A DNA stretch of 11,461 bases, from assembly GCA_018266335.1 (NCBI GenBank), contig JAFEAR010000079.1, forward strand, positions 1-11,461, read 5' to 3'. Below, in pieces: positions 1-5,698 of this stretch. Made by a program: the position numbers and the translations under genes. The first letter of the stretch is position 1. Each line of letters begins with the position of its first letter. The stretch comes from Bdellovibrionales bacterium. GTDB taxonomy: Bacteria; Bdellovibrionota; UBA2428. A model generated the notes under the pieces. The model was not told where the DNA came from. It did no database searches and saw nothing but the letters and a program-made list of their open reading frames with translations.

Positions 1-493
1 GGATTTTCCTGGCAAGTTCCGTGTCGCCCTTACCGTCGATGAGGAGCGCGGACGATCCTCGTTCAAGATCGCGCACGAGCCACGGGAGGATAACGCTCTC
101 GGTTTTTCCTCGCCCTGTCGTGCCAATGATCTGAACGTGGCCGCACCGACTTTTATCGGAAACGTAAATCGGCGTTCCGTCGTCCATGTTCCCGGCAAAG
201 ACGCCGTTTGCACTCCAAACATGTCGCAGTCGTCCGACGTGTTCCTCGAAGGGCCTTGTCGCCTTGACGAGCTTTCGGATTCCAAGTGCCAGCAGCAGAA
301 GACACAGCACCCATGCACCGAAATAAATTTTCTCGTAGTTCCTAAAATAGAACGCGTTGATCGCATTCATCTTCTGCGACGCGACCGCTACACCCAGAAG
401 ACTCGCGATCCCGAGTGCTTCGGGAAGGCTAATGTCTCTCTGGGGTGTGGTGGAACCGTTATGGCTCCCCTTGTTGTTGTCTTGATAAAACAT
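1..493 (-). CDS. Type IV coupling protein (VirD4/TraD-like), N-terminal part
   Basis: Partial gene that runs off the left edge; 164 codons are visible. Type IV coupling proteins are inner-membrane hexameric ATPases that bring a relaxase-DNA complex to a type IV secretion channel. Translating the minus strand gives a polar N-terminus, a hydrophobic stretch near residues 24-40, a strong membrane segment at about 58-75 (GAWVLCLLLLALGI), then a soluble part with Walker A GTTGRGKT (124-131) followed by LLIDGKGDTEL (150-160), which is the typical order in this family. The ATG at 493 is preceded by a strong ribosome binding site (AGGAGGGG, 7 bases upstream), and an in-frame TAG lies at 509-511, so the start is well fixed. 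The Walker B and C-terminal parts are outside the window. Family level is secure; whether it is closer to VirD4, TraD or TraG cannot be told from this part. Confidence 0.88.
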   Translation of the reverse strand, partial: MFYQDNNKGSHNGSTTPQRDISLPEALGIASLLGVAVASQKMNAINAFYFRNYEKIYFGAWVLCLLLLALGIRKLVKATRPFEEHVGRLRHVWSANGVFAGNMDDGTPIYVSDKSRCGHVQIIGTTGRGKTESVILPWLVRDLERGSSALLIDGKGDTELARKI

Positions 494-1055
494 GCAATCG
501 CTCCCCTCCTAGTTGGGAGCAGCCGCGCTTTCCGGGTTGGCCCGAGCATTGCTTCCTGTCGGGATCGGAAGACGGCAGAAAGCCGCACAGAGCCGAAAGA
601 AATCCCGCTTGGGAAGTCTCTCGCGCTTTGCGTGGCGCAAAAGTGGCAGGTTCCAAGGATTCATGCGGGAGAAGCGAGCGGCATTGATACGCAATCAAGC
701 GATGCAAGTGCCGTTCGGCTTCCGACTTAGAGAACCGTTGTAACCGTCGAGCGAATTGTTTCTGATTTGTGATGTGACTGGCTCAAATTGCCTTGATCGA
801 GCCGCGATGATCTGCGATATTCGTGTGGTCAAACGTCGAATTCGCTGGTCATCTACGGCGCGCCTAGCGTCCCTACAAAACTAACTCCTCCTCTCTAAAG
901 AGACGGTCTTTTGACTGTCCCGTACTTCTAGCAATTCAACCGGGGGTATATTCGGGGCTTCGGTTTTTCCAAGAATTTGTATTTCAAGGCGAATAAAAAT
1001 TTTTGGAGTATTCGGCCCTCATTAAGAATCAGGGGTTTCGCTCCGATGAGAACGG
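494..1055. other. Non-coding divergent region between coupling protein and sigma-like gene
   Basis: I see no convincing gene here. Open frames on both strands lack ribosome binding sites and resemble no family. One minus-strand frame (TTG at 694 or ATG at 664, stop at 509) ends just before the coupling protein start and could be a small upstream gene of about 51-61 residues, but neither start has a Shine-Dalgarno sequence. Small structures: TTGAT-ACGCA-ATCAA at 684-698, AAAGA-5-TCTTT at 897-911, an 8-bp palindrome GGCGCGCC near 858-865, and AAAAATTTTT at 995-1004 just upstream of the plus-strand gene. Promoters for both divergent genes must lie here, but I cannot pick a -35/-10 pair with confidence. 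Confidence 0.5.
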
Positions 1056-2249
1056 ATGCCGCGCCCGCGTATCGTCAATCCATGTCACAATAAAGGGCGC
1101 GATTTCGGCACGCGCGGCACGGGGCGCACCTACAAGCAATTCGATCGTGAAGCGCAAAAGCCGCTTACGTTCGCGGGATGCGAGTGCGCCAATGCCTCTG
1201 TTTGCTGGGCTGGAACTTCGTCGCGCTCTGCCGTCAAACGACAGTCCTACGCCTACGATCCCGAAGGGCGATATCCAGACCTCGAATCCATTCCGATTAA
1301 GTCGGAGGCCGAGATTTTCGGGGATCAGCTCTTAGCGATGCCCTGCCACGAGCTTTTCCGTAACGCAGATTCGCCCGGCACTATAGCTCATCGGAAGAAG
1401 CTCCGTGATGCGGGCATTGGGCCTGGCAACATGTTCAACGGGTGCCAGGAGCTTGAAGAGTGGCTTTTCGAGAACCGCCTGGTGAATTCACGCGCCCGCG
1501 AGGGCGTGGGGAGCCGTTACGACTGTCTTCTGGGTGCCGAGATCGCGGGGCGACTGGCCGACTTCGAGGGATTTGACGATGCCGACTTCTTCGCCCTCAT
1601 GCTTGAAGGGCGAAGAAGCGACAAGGATATTACCTTTCTTGAATATCGGGAAATCTTTTTCGATAGCCTGGATGCGGCGAACGTCTTTCGTGAAGTTTCC
1701 CTCACGAGGGTGTCGACCGTTGAGGACATCGAGGAACGGTTAGAGCTGGATCGACGGCAAGAAGAGTTCGAGCGACGCTTCGCACGCTACCTCAAGAAGT
1801 TAACCAAAAAACAGCGCGAAGCCGTTGAAGCGGTCTATCTCTACAACCCGGAAGGAAAATCGAAGGTCCAAATCGCCGCCTTACTGGGCATTCGAGTCGA
1901 TACGCTCAACGAACGAATCGAAGGAGCGAAGAAGAAAGCGGGCCGCGAGTTCGTGGATATTTTGCGCAACAAGGTCCGCGTTGGGGTTCGAGTCGCCGCG
2001 CTGTCGAGAACCGATCAGAGCGAGCCGGCACCCAGCGACGTGCGTGTTTTTGATGGTTCTGGGAATTTGCTTCGTGTTATCGAGGTTGAGCCCGACAATC
2101 CGCATCCGTTTGGTAAACCTCGCGAACGTGCGGGGATCTCAGCAGCTCAGATCAAGGCTAGGTTTCGGGCCGAGGAAGCCGAGAGGCTTCGCTTTGAATG
2201 GTCGGTCAATGCGGTTCCCTGGAAAGAGCCGGATCACGGCCCGACCTAA
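1056..2249 (+). CDS. Putative DNA-binding regulator with sigma-70 region 4-like helix-turn-helix
   Basis: 397 residues from ATG 1056; the ribosome binding site is weak. The best-recognised part is residues 246-296 (LKKLTKKQREAVEAVYLYN, then SKVQIAALLGIRVDTLNERI), which matches the helix-turn-helix of sigma-70 region 4 or sigma-like phage/element regulators, where a conserved 'LT..QREA' helix precedes the recognition helix. It follows a charged, probably coiled segment (222-246, EDIEERLELDRRQEEFERRF). The first 60 residues are rich in Arg/Gly and contain a cysteine cluster, C42-x-C44-x5-C50, that could bind metal. The C-terminal 90 residues contain a short repeat-like stretch (VRVFDGSGNLLRVIEVE) but match nothing I know. 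No sigma region 2 is visible, so a true sigma factor is unlikely; a transcriptional regulator of the element is the inference. Length is far above ECF or Sigma70_r4-only regulators. The early start is supported by coding-like third-position composition, but a later start is possible. Confidence 0.7.
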   Translation: MPRPRIVNPCHNKGRDFGTRGTGRTYKQFDREAQKPLTFAGCECANASVCWAGTSSRSAVKRQSYAYDPEGRYPDLESIPIKSEAEIFGDQLLAMPCHELFRNADSPGTIAHRKKLRDAGIGPGNMFNGCQELEEWLFENRLVNSRAREGVGSRYDCLLGAEIAGRLADFEGFDDADFFALMLEGRRSDKDITFLEYREIFFDSLDAANVFREVSLTRVSTVEDIEERLELDRRQEEFERRFARYLKKLTKKQREAVEAVYLYNPEGKSKVQIAALLGIRVDTLNERIEGAKKKAGREFVDILRNKVRVGVRVAALSRTDQSEPAPSDVRVFDGSGNLLRVIEVEPDNPHPFGKPRERAGISAAQIKARFRAEEAERLRFEWSVNAVPWKEPDHGPT

Positions 2250-2259
2250 AGGGCACCAA

Positions 2260-2274
2260 GGGGCCTAAGGCCCC
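2260..2274. terminator. GC-rich hairpin between convergent genes
   Basis: Perfect inverted repeat GGGGCC-TAA-GGCCCC starting 11 bases after the stop of the sigma-like gene and 120 bases beyond the stop of the convergent response-regulator gene. Its position suits a bidirectional transcription end, but neither strand has a T-run after it, so a classical intrinsic terminator is not proven. The rest of 2275-2393 shows nothing I can name. Confidence 0.35.
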
Positions 2275-2393
2275 GCGGAGTCTATCGAGCTTGCCCGTTT
2301 ACCGCATAGCTGTGAAACCTGCCTCGGCTGCCCCTGCGCCGGTTAAACTTGCTGTTCGGGCTTCATTGAACCCTGGGACGTCTAACGGCGGCG

Positions 2394-2813
2394 CTATCTC
2401 GTTTCAACAGTCTTGCCCGTGAGATGCGTCAGACGCAATTTCTCGACAAGATCAGAGATGACGAAGGGTTTTCGCAAAAAGGCGGCTTGCGGGAGCTGAA
2501 GGAGTGAGGCAATCCGTTCATCGGTAGGCGACGATCCCGTTGTCATCACGATGGGCTTTTCAGGGAAACGTCCCCGAAACGCAAGAGCTACAGCCAGGCC
2601 ATCCGCCCCCGGCATATTGAGATCGGTAACGAGCGCATCCACTCTCCGTAGGGAGGCAATCTGAGCCACCGCCTCCAGGCCATCTGCCGCGACATAAACC
2701 TGAAAGGCTTTTCCTTCTTCATGTTCCTCTAGTTGCCGGGCGACAAGCTCCAGAAAATCAAAGTCGTCATCGACAAGTAAAACGACGGACGGCTCCCCAG
2801 TTTTCCGAAACAT
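2394..2813 (-). CDS. Stand-alone response regulator receiver domain (CheY-like)
   Basis: 139 residues that make up one receiver domain and nothing else. Visible residues: acidic cluster D15-D16-D17 at the end of strand 1, phospho-acceptor D64 in LVTDLNMPG, the Thr/Ser position in MTTGS (T91-T92), and the conserved lysine K115 in FLRKPF. All positions required for phosphorylation are present, so it should be phosphorylated by a partner histidine kinase, but no kinase is in the window and there is no output domain. I chose ATG 2813 over an upstream TTG (2834) because AAAGGGGGG sits 4-5 bases before the ATG. It is divergent from the Xre gene at 2888 and shares a palindromic operator with it, which suggests joint control. 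Its role may be as a phosphate sink or a protein-protein switch; this is inference. Confidence 0.85.
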   Translation of the reverse strand: MFRKTGEPSVVLLVDDDFDFLELVARQLEEHEEGKAFQVYVAADGLEAVAQIASLRRVDALVTDLNMPGADGLAVALAFRGRFPEKPIVMTTGSSPTDERIASLLQLPQAAFLRKPFVISDLVEKLRLTHLTGKTVETR

Positions 2814-2835
2814 TTCGCCCCCCCTTTGAGCCAAC

Positions 2836-2868
2836 TCGGCCTTATAGTGCCTGTTACTATAAGGCCGA
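2836..2868. promoter_or_regulatory. Palindromic operator between divergent receiver and Xre genes
   Basis: A perfect 13-bp inverted repeat, TCGGCCTTATAGT and ACTATAAGGCCGA, separated by 7 bases (GCCTGTT). Each arm contains a -10-like hexamer (TATAGT; TATAAG), so it may overlap divergent promoters. It lies 22 bases from the receiver start and 19 bases from the Xre start. Such symmetry fits a dimeric helix-turn-helix repressor; the neighbouring Xre protein is the obvious candidate. No T-run follows on either strand, so a terminator is less likely. Confidence 0.65.
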
Positions 2869-2887
2869 TCACCGAATTATTAAAGGG

Positions 2888-3142
2888 ATGGCAAAGGGCT
2901 ATTCCGCGATTCCCGCAAAACACCGCTCGCAGGTACGACGTGAGTTAGAGAATTTCATGAACGGTTTCAAAAGACGACGCGTCGAGTTGGACCTTACCCA
3001 AGAAGCGATGGCTGAAGGAACCGGCGTTAGTATCGAGACTATTCGCAATATCGAGCAGCATCGCCGGGTGCCGAGCCTTCCGCTGCTTTTTCATTTAGCC
3101 CGGTATTTGGAGCTAAAGCTTTCATCCTCCAAAGACTCTTAA
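2888..3142 (+). CDS. Small Xre-family helix-turn-helix transcriptional regulator
   Basis: 84 residues. A Cro/C1-type helix-turn-helix occupies about 26-76: GFKRRRVELDLTQEAMAE (helices 1-2), then GVSIETIRNIEQHRRVPSL (recognition helix and the typical 'E..RR.PS' ending), then LLFHLARYLELKL. The first 24 residues are an extra basic/polar extension. The start is uncertain: ATG 2888 directly abuts AAAGGG, which is too close for a normal ribosome binding site, so the message may be leaderless or start at ATG 2957 (residue 24), which would still keep the whole domain. It probably binds the inverted repeat at 2836-2868 and represses itself and the divergent receiver gene (inference). The hipB gene further downstream encodes a second, only distantly similar HTH protein. 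Confidence 0.8.
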   Translation: MAKGYSAIPAKHRSQVRRELENFMNGFKRRRVELDLTQEAMAEGTGVSIETIRNIEQHRRVPSLPLLFHLARYLELKLSSSKDS

Positions 3143-3309
3143 ACCCGTTAAGAGCTTTAATTTAAGCTATTAAGTCAATTTTGTGACTTTTTAGCTCTAA
3201 TTTAAGCTTTTATTTTATTCTACTTCTTCCGAAGTACATATCTGTAATAGACTTAAATAAGTCTATTAAGGTATAATTTGGCATTAAGAGGCTCAATTAA
3301 AGCTACAAT
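3143..3309 (+). promoter_or_regulatory. AT-rich control region of the hipBA operon
   Basis: A very AT-rich 167-base gap holding several symmetric elements. (a) TAATTTAAGCT occurs twice, at 3158-3168 and 3198-3208, 40 bases apart; an inverted relative (ATTAAAGCT) is near 3296-3304. (b) AAGTCA-6-TGACTT at 3172-3189 followed by T residues: a weak hairpin that could end the upstream Xre message. (c) TACTTC-TTCC-GAAGTA at 3221-3236. (d) A perfect 11-bp palindrome at 3245-3268. (e) A consensus -10 box TATAAT at 3272-3277 with a weak -35 (TAGACT, 3248-3253, 18-base spacer) inside palindrome (d). Transcription would begin about 25 bases before the hipB ATG. Confidence 0.55.
3245..3268. promoter_or_regulatory. 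Likely HipB operator overlapping the hipBA -35 region
   Basis: TAATAGACTTA and TAAGTCTATTA form a perfect 11-bp inverted repeat with a 2-base centre (AA). It lies 3 bases upstream of the TATAAT box and 42 bases before the hipB ATG, so a bound protein would block RNA polymerase. HipB proteins autoregulate their operons by binding palindromic operators; this site differs in sequence and spacing from the E. coli TATCC-N8-GGATA operator, as expected for a distant homologue. Binding by this HipB is inferred. Confidence 0.6.
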
Positions 3310-3612
3310 ATGAATCAATTGAAAAGCCCCCAAGAATTGGAATTTTTACTAGGCGAAAATCTAAAAAGGCTTCGTTTACAAAAGAACCTAGACCAAAAGT
3401 CCCTCTCAGAGCGTGCAGGCGTCAGCCTGACCGCTCTGAAGCATCTGGAGTCGGGCCGGGCCACCCTCAAGACGCTGGTGCGTGTGGTGCGCGCCCTAGA
3501 TCGCCAGGATTGGCTAGGCAGCCTGGCTCCCCAGGTCAGCGTTAATCCGCTTCACATGCTCAAAACGGCTGCTCCCCGGCAGCGAGCCAGAAAGCGGGCA
3601 AGAAATCCGTGA
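3310..3612 (+). CDS. hipB: HipB-like antitoxin, Xre-family HTH
   Basis: 100 residues, in the usual range for HipB-type antitoxins. The helix-turn-helix spans about 12-66: FLLGENLKRLRLQKNLDQ, then SLSERAGVSLTALKHLESGR and ATLKTLVRVVRAL. After it, DWLGSLAPQVSVNPLHMLK (68-85) has the form seen in HipB-like regulators paired with HipA, and the tail (86-99) is strongly basic. The protein should form a dimer that binds the palindrome upstream and holds the HipA kinase inactive. The ATG has no clear ribosome binding site. Its stop overlaps the hipA GTG by 4 bases (GTGA), so translation of toxin and antitoxin is probably coupled. Function is assigned by family and by the adjacent hipA. Confidence 0.87.
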   Translation: MNQLKSPQELEFLLGENLKRLRLQKNLDQKSLSERAGVSLTALKHLESGRATLKTLVRVVRALDRQDWLGSLAPQVSVNPLHMLKTAAPRQRARKRARNP

Positions 3613-4940
3613 AAAAATCGCGCAGCAAAAAGAAACCCAAAGCCACGCCCTACAAACGCGTTGAGCGGGTTGAAGTCTACATTTGGGAAAAATTCGTGGG
3701 TGCCGTAGCACTCGACGCCAATCTAGGTTTCTACGTCTTTGCTTATGACCCCACCTTCGGGAAAAGCGGCGTCGAACTCTCTCCCATCCATATGCCTCTT
3801 CGGGATGATGAGACGCCCTATGTCTTCACCGATCTGCCCGAACTCACCTTTAAGCGCCTCCCGCCGATGCTTGCCGATGCGCTTCCCGATGACTTCGGTA
3901 ACGCGCTAATCGACAGCTACATGGCGGGCCTTGGTATCTCGAAAGGTCAAATCACGGCGCTTGATCGCTTGGCTTACATGGGCAAACGATCCATGGGCGC
4001 ACTTGAATTCAAACCCACCCGAGGCCCCAGAGCCCAAAAGCCCCACGTCATCGAAATGAGCACGCTCGTGACCGAGGCCAGAAAAGCCGTACATGGACAG
4101 ATCGACAGCGACGGTCATGCGCAAGCCGCCCTTAGAAGCATCATTGACGTGGGCACCTCCGCAGGAGGCGCCCGCGCCAAGGCCGTCATCGCCTGGAACG
4201 AGAAGACTCAGGAAATTCGTTCCGGCCAAGTTGAGGTGCCCGAAGGGTTCGAGCATTGGCTCTTGAAGTTCGACGGTATGGGACATGACAAAGAACTCGG
4301 CGCCTCCCAGGAATATGGGCGCGTTGAGTACGCCTACTATCTGATGGCTAAGGCCGCCGGAATCGACATGTCCGAATCACGGTTACTCGAAGAAAATGGC
4401 CGAGCTCATTTCATGACCCGCCGTTTTGACCGCGCGAAAGGCAACCAGAAGCACCACATCCAAAGCCTATGCGCAATGAGCCAGCTCGATTACAAGAAGA
4501 AGTCCACGAACTCCTACGAACAACTTTTCATGACGATTGAACAGCTCGCACTCGGCTACGAAGCCAAAGCCGAAGCCTTTCGCCGCATGGCTTTCAATCT
4601 GATGGGCCGAAACTGCGACGACCATACGAAGAACTTCGCTTTTTTGAGGCGACAGGGCGGCCCGTGGGAACTGGCTCCGGCCTTTGACGTGACCTTCGCG
4701 CATAACCCCAAAGGTGAGTGGACTCACCAGCATCTCATGTCGGTGAACGGCAAGTTCAAGGGCTTTGAGCCAGACGATCTACAATCCATCGCGGATCGCT
4801 TCGGCGTCGGCGAATCCAAGGCCATCGTCGGGCAAGCGCGCGAAGCCATCTCAAAATGGGCGATCTTTGCCAAGAAGGCGGGCGTGTCGGGCGACGAAGT
4901 AACTCGTATTAAAAAACTACATCTAACATTCAGAGAATAG
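3609..4940 (+). CDS. hipA: HipA-type serine/threonine kinase toxin
   Basis: 443 residues, the normal length for HipA. HipA kinases phosphorylate aminoacyl-tRNA synthetases (GltX in E. coli) and cause growth arrest and persistence; the target here is unknown. A HipA N-subdomain covers about 17-131 (EVYIWEKFVGAVAL at its start, LPDDFGNALID inside). The kinase core follows: the Gly-rich/ATP loop VGTSAGGARAK (181-191), where S184 aligns with the autophosphorylated Ser150 of E. coli HipA; the ATP-binding lysine K220 in WLLKFDG; the RRFDR motif (271-275); the catalytic NCDDHTKN (335-342), with D337 as base and N342 for metal; and APAFD with D360 as the second metal ligand. All key residues are intact, so it should be active. 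Extra Lys/Arg residues make the N-terminus (1-20) strongly basic. Start is GTG 3609, overlapping hipB by 4 bases. The next gene begins 4 bases after the stop. Confidence 0.93.
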   Translation: MKKSRSKKKPKATPYKRVERVEVYIWEKFVGAVALDANLGFYVFAYDPTFGKSGVELSPIHMPLRDDETPYVFTDLPELTFKRLPPMLADALPDDFGNALIDSYMAGLGISKGQITALDRLAYMGKRSMGALEFKPTRGPRAQKPHVIEMSTLVTEARKAVHGQIDSDGHAQAALRSIIDVGTSAGGARAKAVIAWNEKTQEIRSGQVEVPEGFEHWLLKFDGMGHDKELGASQEYGRVEYAYYLMAKAAGIDMSESRLLEENGRAHFMTRRFDRAKGNQKHHIQSLCAMSQLDYKKKSTNSYEQLFMTIEQLALGYEAKAEAFRRMAFNLMGRNCDDHTKNFAFLRRQGGPWELAPAFDVTFAHNPKGEWTHQHLMSVNGKFKGFEPDDLQSIADRFGVGESKAIVGQAREAISKWAIFAKKAGVSGDEVTRIKKLHLTFRE

Positions 4941-4973
4941 CTTTGTGGATAAGGAGAAGCTTCGCCGTTTTTT
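4935..4973 (+). repeat. Direct repeat copy 1, at hipA end / methyltransferase start
   Basis: 39 bases running from the end of hipA through its stop codon into the first ten codons of the methyltransferase gene. It matches 5638-5676 at 36 of 39 positions; shared blocks include GAATAGCTTTGTG and AAGGAGAAGCTTCGCCG. The two copies are 703 bases apart and bracket exactly the methyltransferase gene. Confidence 0.85.
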
Positions 4974-5583
4974 AGTATCCTCGACAACAGACCGGATAAT
5001 TTCGATATCTCTTGGGGGCTATTGGCTTTATCAATCCGTGCAATGGACCGCTGAAAATCGCAAGGGTTGGCCGCTGATGACCCTTATCGTTAGTTCACTT
5101 GTTCAAAACCTTTTGATTGCCTTCAGAAGGAAGCCCGAGAGTATTTCCCTCAAGCCCGCGCATTGGTTCATCGCGATGCTAGCTTGTTACTGGTGGCTCC
5201 TTTTTGGGGGCTTTTCAAATCAAGGGCAGTCGCTTGTTGCAAAGAACGTCACGGATGCCCTGTCCACGGTCGGCCTCGTCTTGGTTTTGAGTGCCAAGTT
5301 AAGTCTGTGGCGAAGTTTTGGAATCGTCCCCGCCAAGAGGAAACTTCAAACAACGGGTCTCTATTCGATTGTTCGTCATCCAATTTATGGAATGTGGTTT
5401 CTCTTTTTGAATACGAGCTTTCTCTTGTCGTCTTTTTCTTTGGTCAATCTAGCCATTACCTCAGGTTCAATTGCTGCTAGCGTCGGTCAGGCGCTAGCGG
5501 AAGAAGATTTCTTTAAGAACGATCTTGAGTATCGGGCTTACAGGGCGAGAGTAAAAAAGAGATTTATTCCGTTTGTCGTGTAG
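4945..5583 (+). CDS. Isoprenylcysteine carboxyl methyltransferase-like membrane protein
   Basis: 212 residues, integral membrane. Hydrophobic segments lie at about 16-33, 44-60, 74-90, 105-121 and 149-170. The C-terminal third carries the hallmark of the ICMT/PEMT (phospholipid methyltransferase) family: TTGLYSIVRHPIYGMWF (136-152) with the SAM-binding R144-H145-P146, then EEDFFKNDLEYRAYRARVKKRFIPF (186-210) with the conserved Glu pair and the Y-x-x-Y region. Family members methylate lipids or thiols at the membrane using S-adenosylmethionine; bacterial substrates are mostly unknown. GTG 4945 is 4 bases after the hipA stop, so it probably belongs to the hipBA operon, which is unusual company. 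The first 39 bases around the start are duplicated at 5638-5676. No strong ribosome binding site precedes the GTG, consistent with translation coupled to hipA. Confidence 0.82.
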   Translation: MDKEKLRRFLVSSTTDRIISISLGGYWLYQSVQWTAENRKGWPLMTLIVSSLVQNLLIAFRRKPESISLKPAHWFIAMLACYWWLLFGGFSNQGQSLVAKNVTDALSTVGLVLVLSAKLSLWRSFGIVPAKRKLQTTGLYSIVRHPIYGMWFLFLNTSFLLSSFSLVNLAITSGSIAASVGQALAEEDFFKNDLEYRAYRARVKKRFIPFVV

Positions 5584-5637
5584 TCGCTGTCCGATCCAGC
5601 GGGTTCGTCTTTATCTGGACGACGAGTCTCTCCCGCG

Positions 5638-5676
5638 GAATAGCTTTGTGAACAAGGAGAAGCTTCGCCGATTTTT
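5638..5676 (+). repeat. Direct repeat copy 2, orphan methyltransferase-type start
   Basis: Second copy of the 39-base repeat (three mismatches). Read from GTG 5648 it gives VNKEKLRRFLAAQ, like the MDKEKLRRFLVSS start of the upstream gene, and then runs 27 codons to a TAG at 5729-5731, inside the 3' end of the convergent antiporter gene. It looks like the cut-off start of a second gene copy or a scar of recombination. The rest of 5584-5698 contains no gene; TGTCCGA (5588-5594) and TCGGACA (5691-5697) form a distant inverted pair. Confidence 0.8.
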
Positions 5677-5698
5677 GGCAGCCCAAGTTGTCGGACAC

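Noticed and set aside
509..694. Possible 51-61-residue minus-strand gene just upstream of the coupling protein
   Set aside because: Neither TTG 694 nor ATG 664 has a Shine-Dalgarno sequence, and the Arg/Cys-rich product resembles nothing. Mentioned only within the intergenic entry.
137..743. Long plus-strand open frames (for example 137-730 and 513-743)
   Set aside because: They overlap the coupling protein gene, whose minus-strand translation has clear family motifs; the plus-strand products have no recognisable domain or ribosome binding site.
938..968. AACCG...CGGTT followed by five T residues as a terminator
   Set aside because: The stem is only 5 bp with an 18-base loop, and there is no upstream plus-strand gene for it to end.
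1003..1335. Plus-strand frame starting at TTG 1003
   Set aside because: It lies in another frame of the sigma-like gene; its product is low-complexity Arg/Ser-rich sequence typical of a shadow frame.
3143..3309. CRISPR or iteron array in the AT-rich region
   Set aside because: Only two copies of an 11-base repeat plus separate palindromes; no regular array and no spacers.
5163..5480. Plus-strand 105-residue frame inside the methyltransferase gene
   Set aside because: It lies in the wrong frame of a gene with clear ICMT/PEMT motifs.
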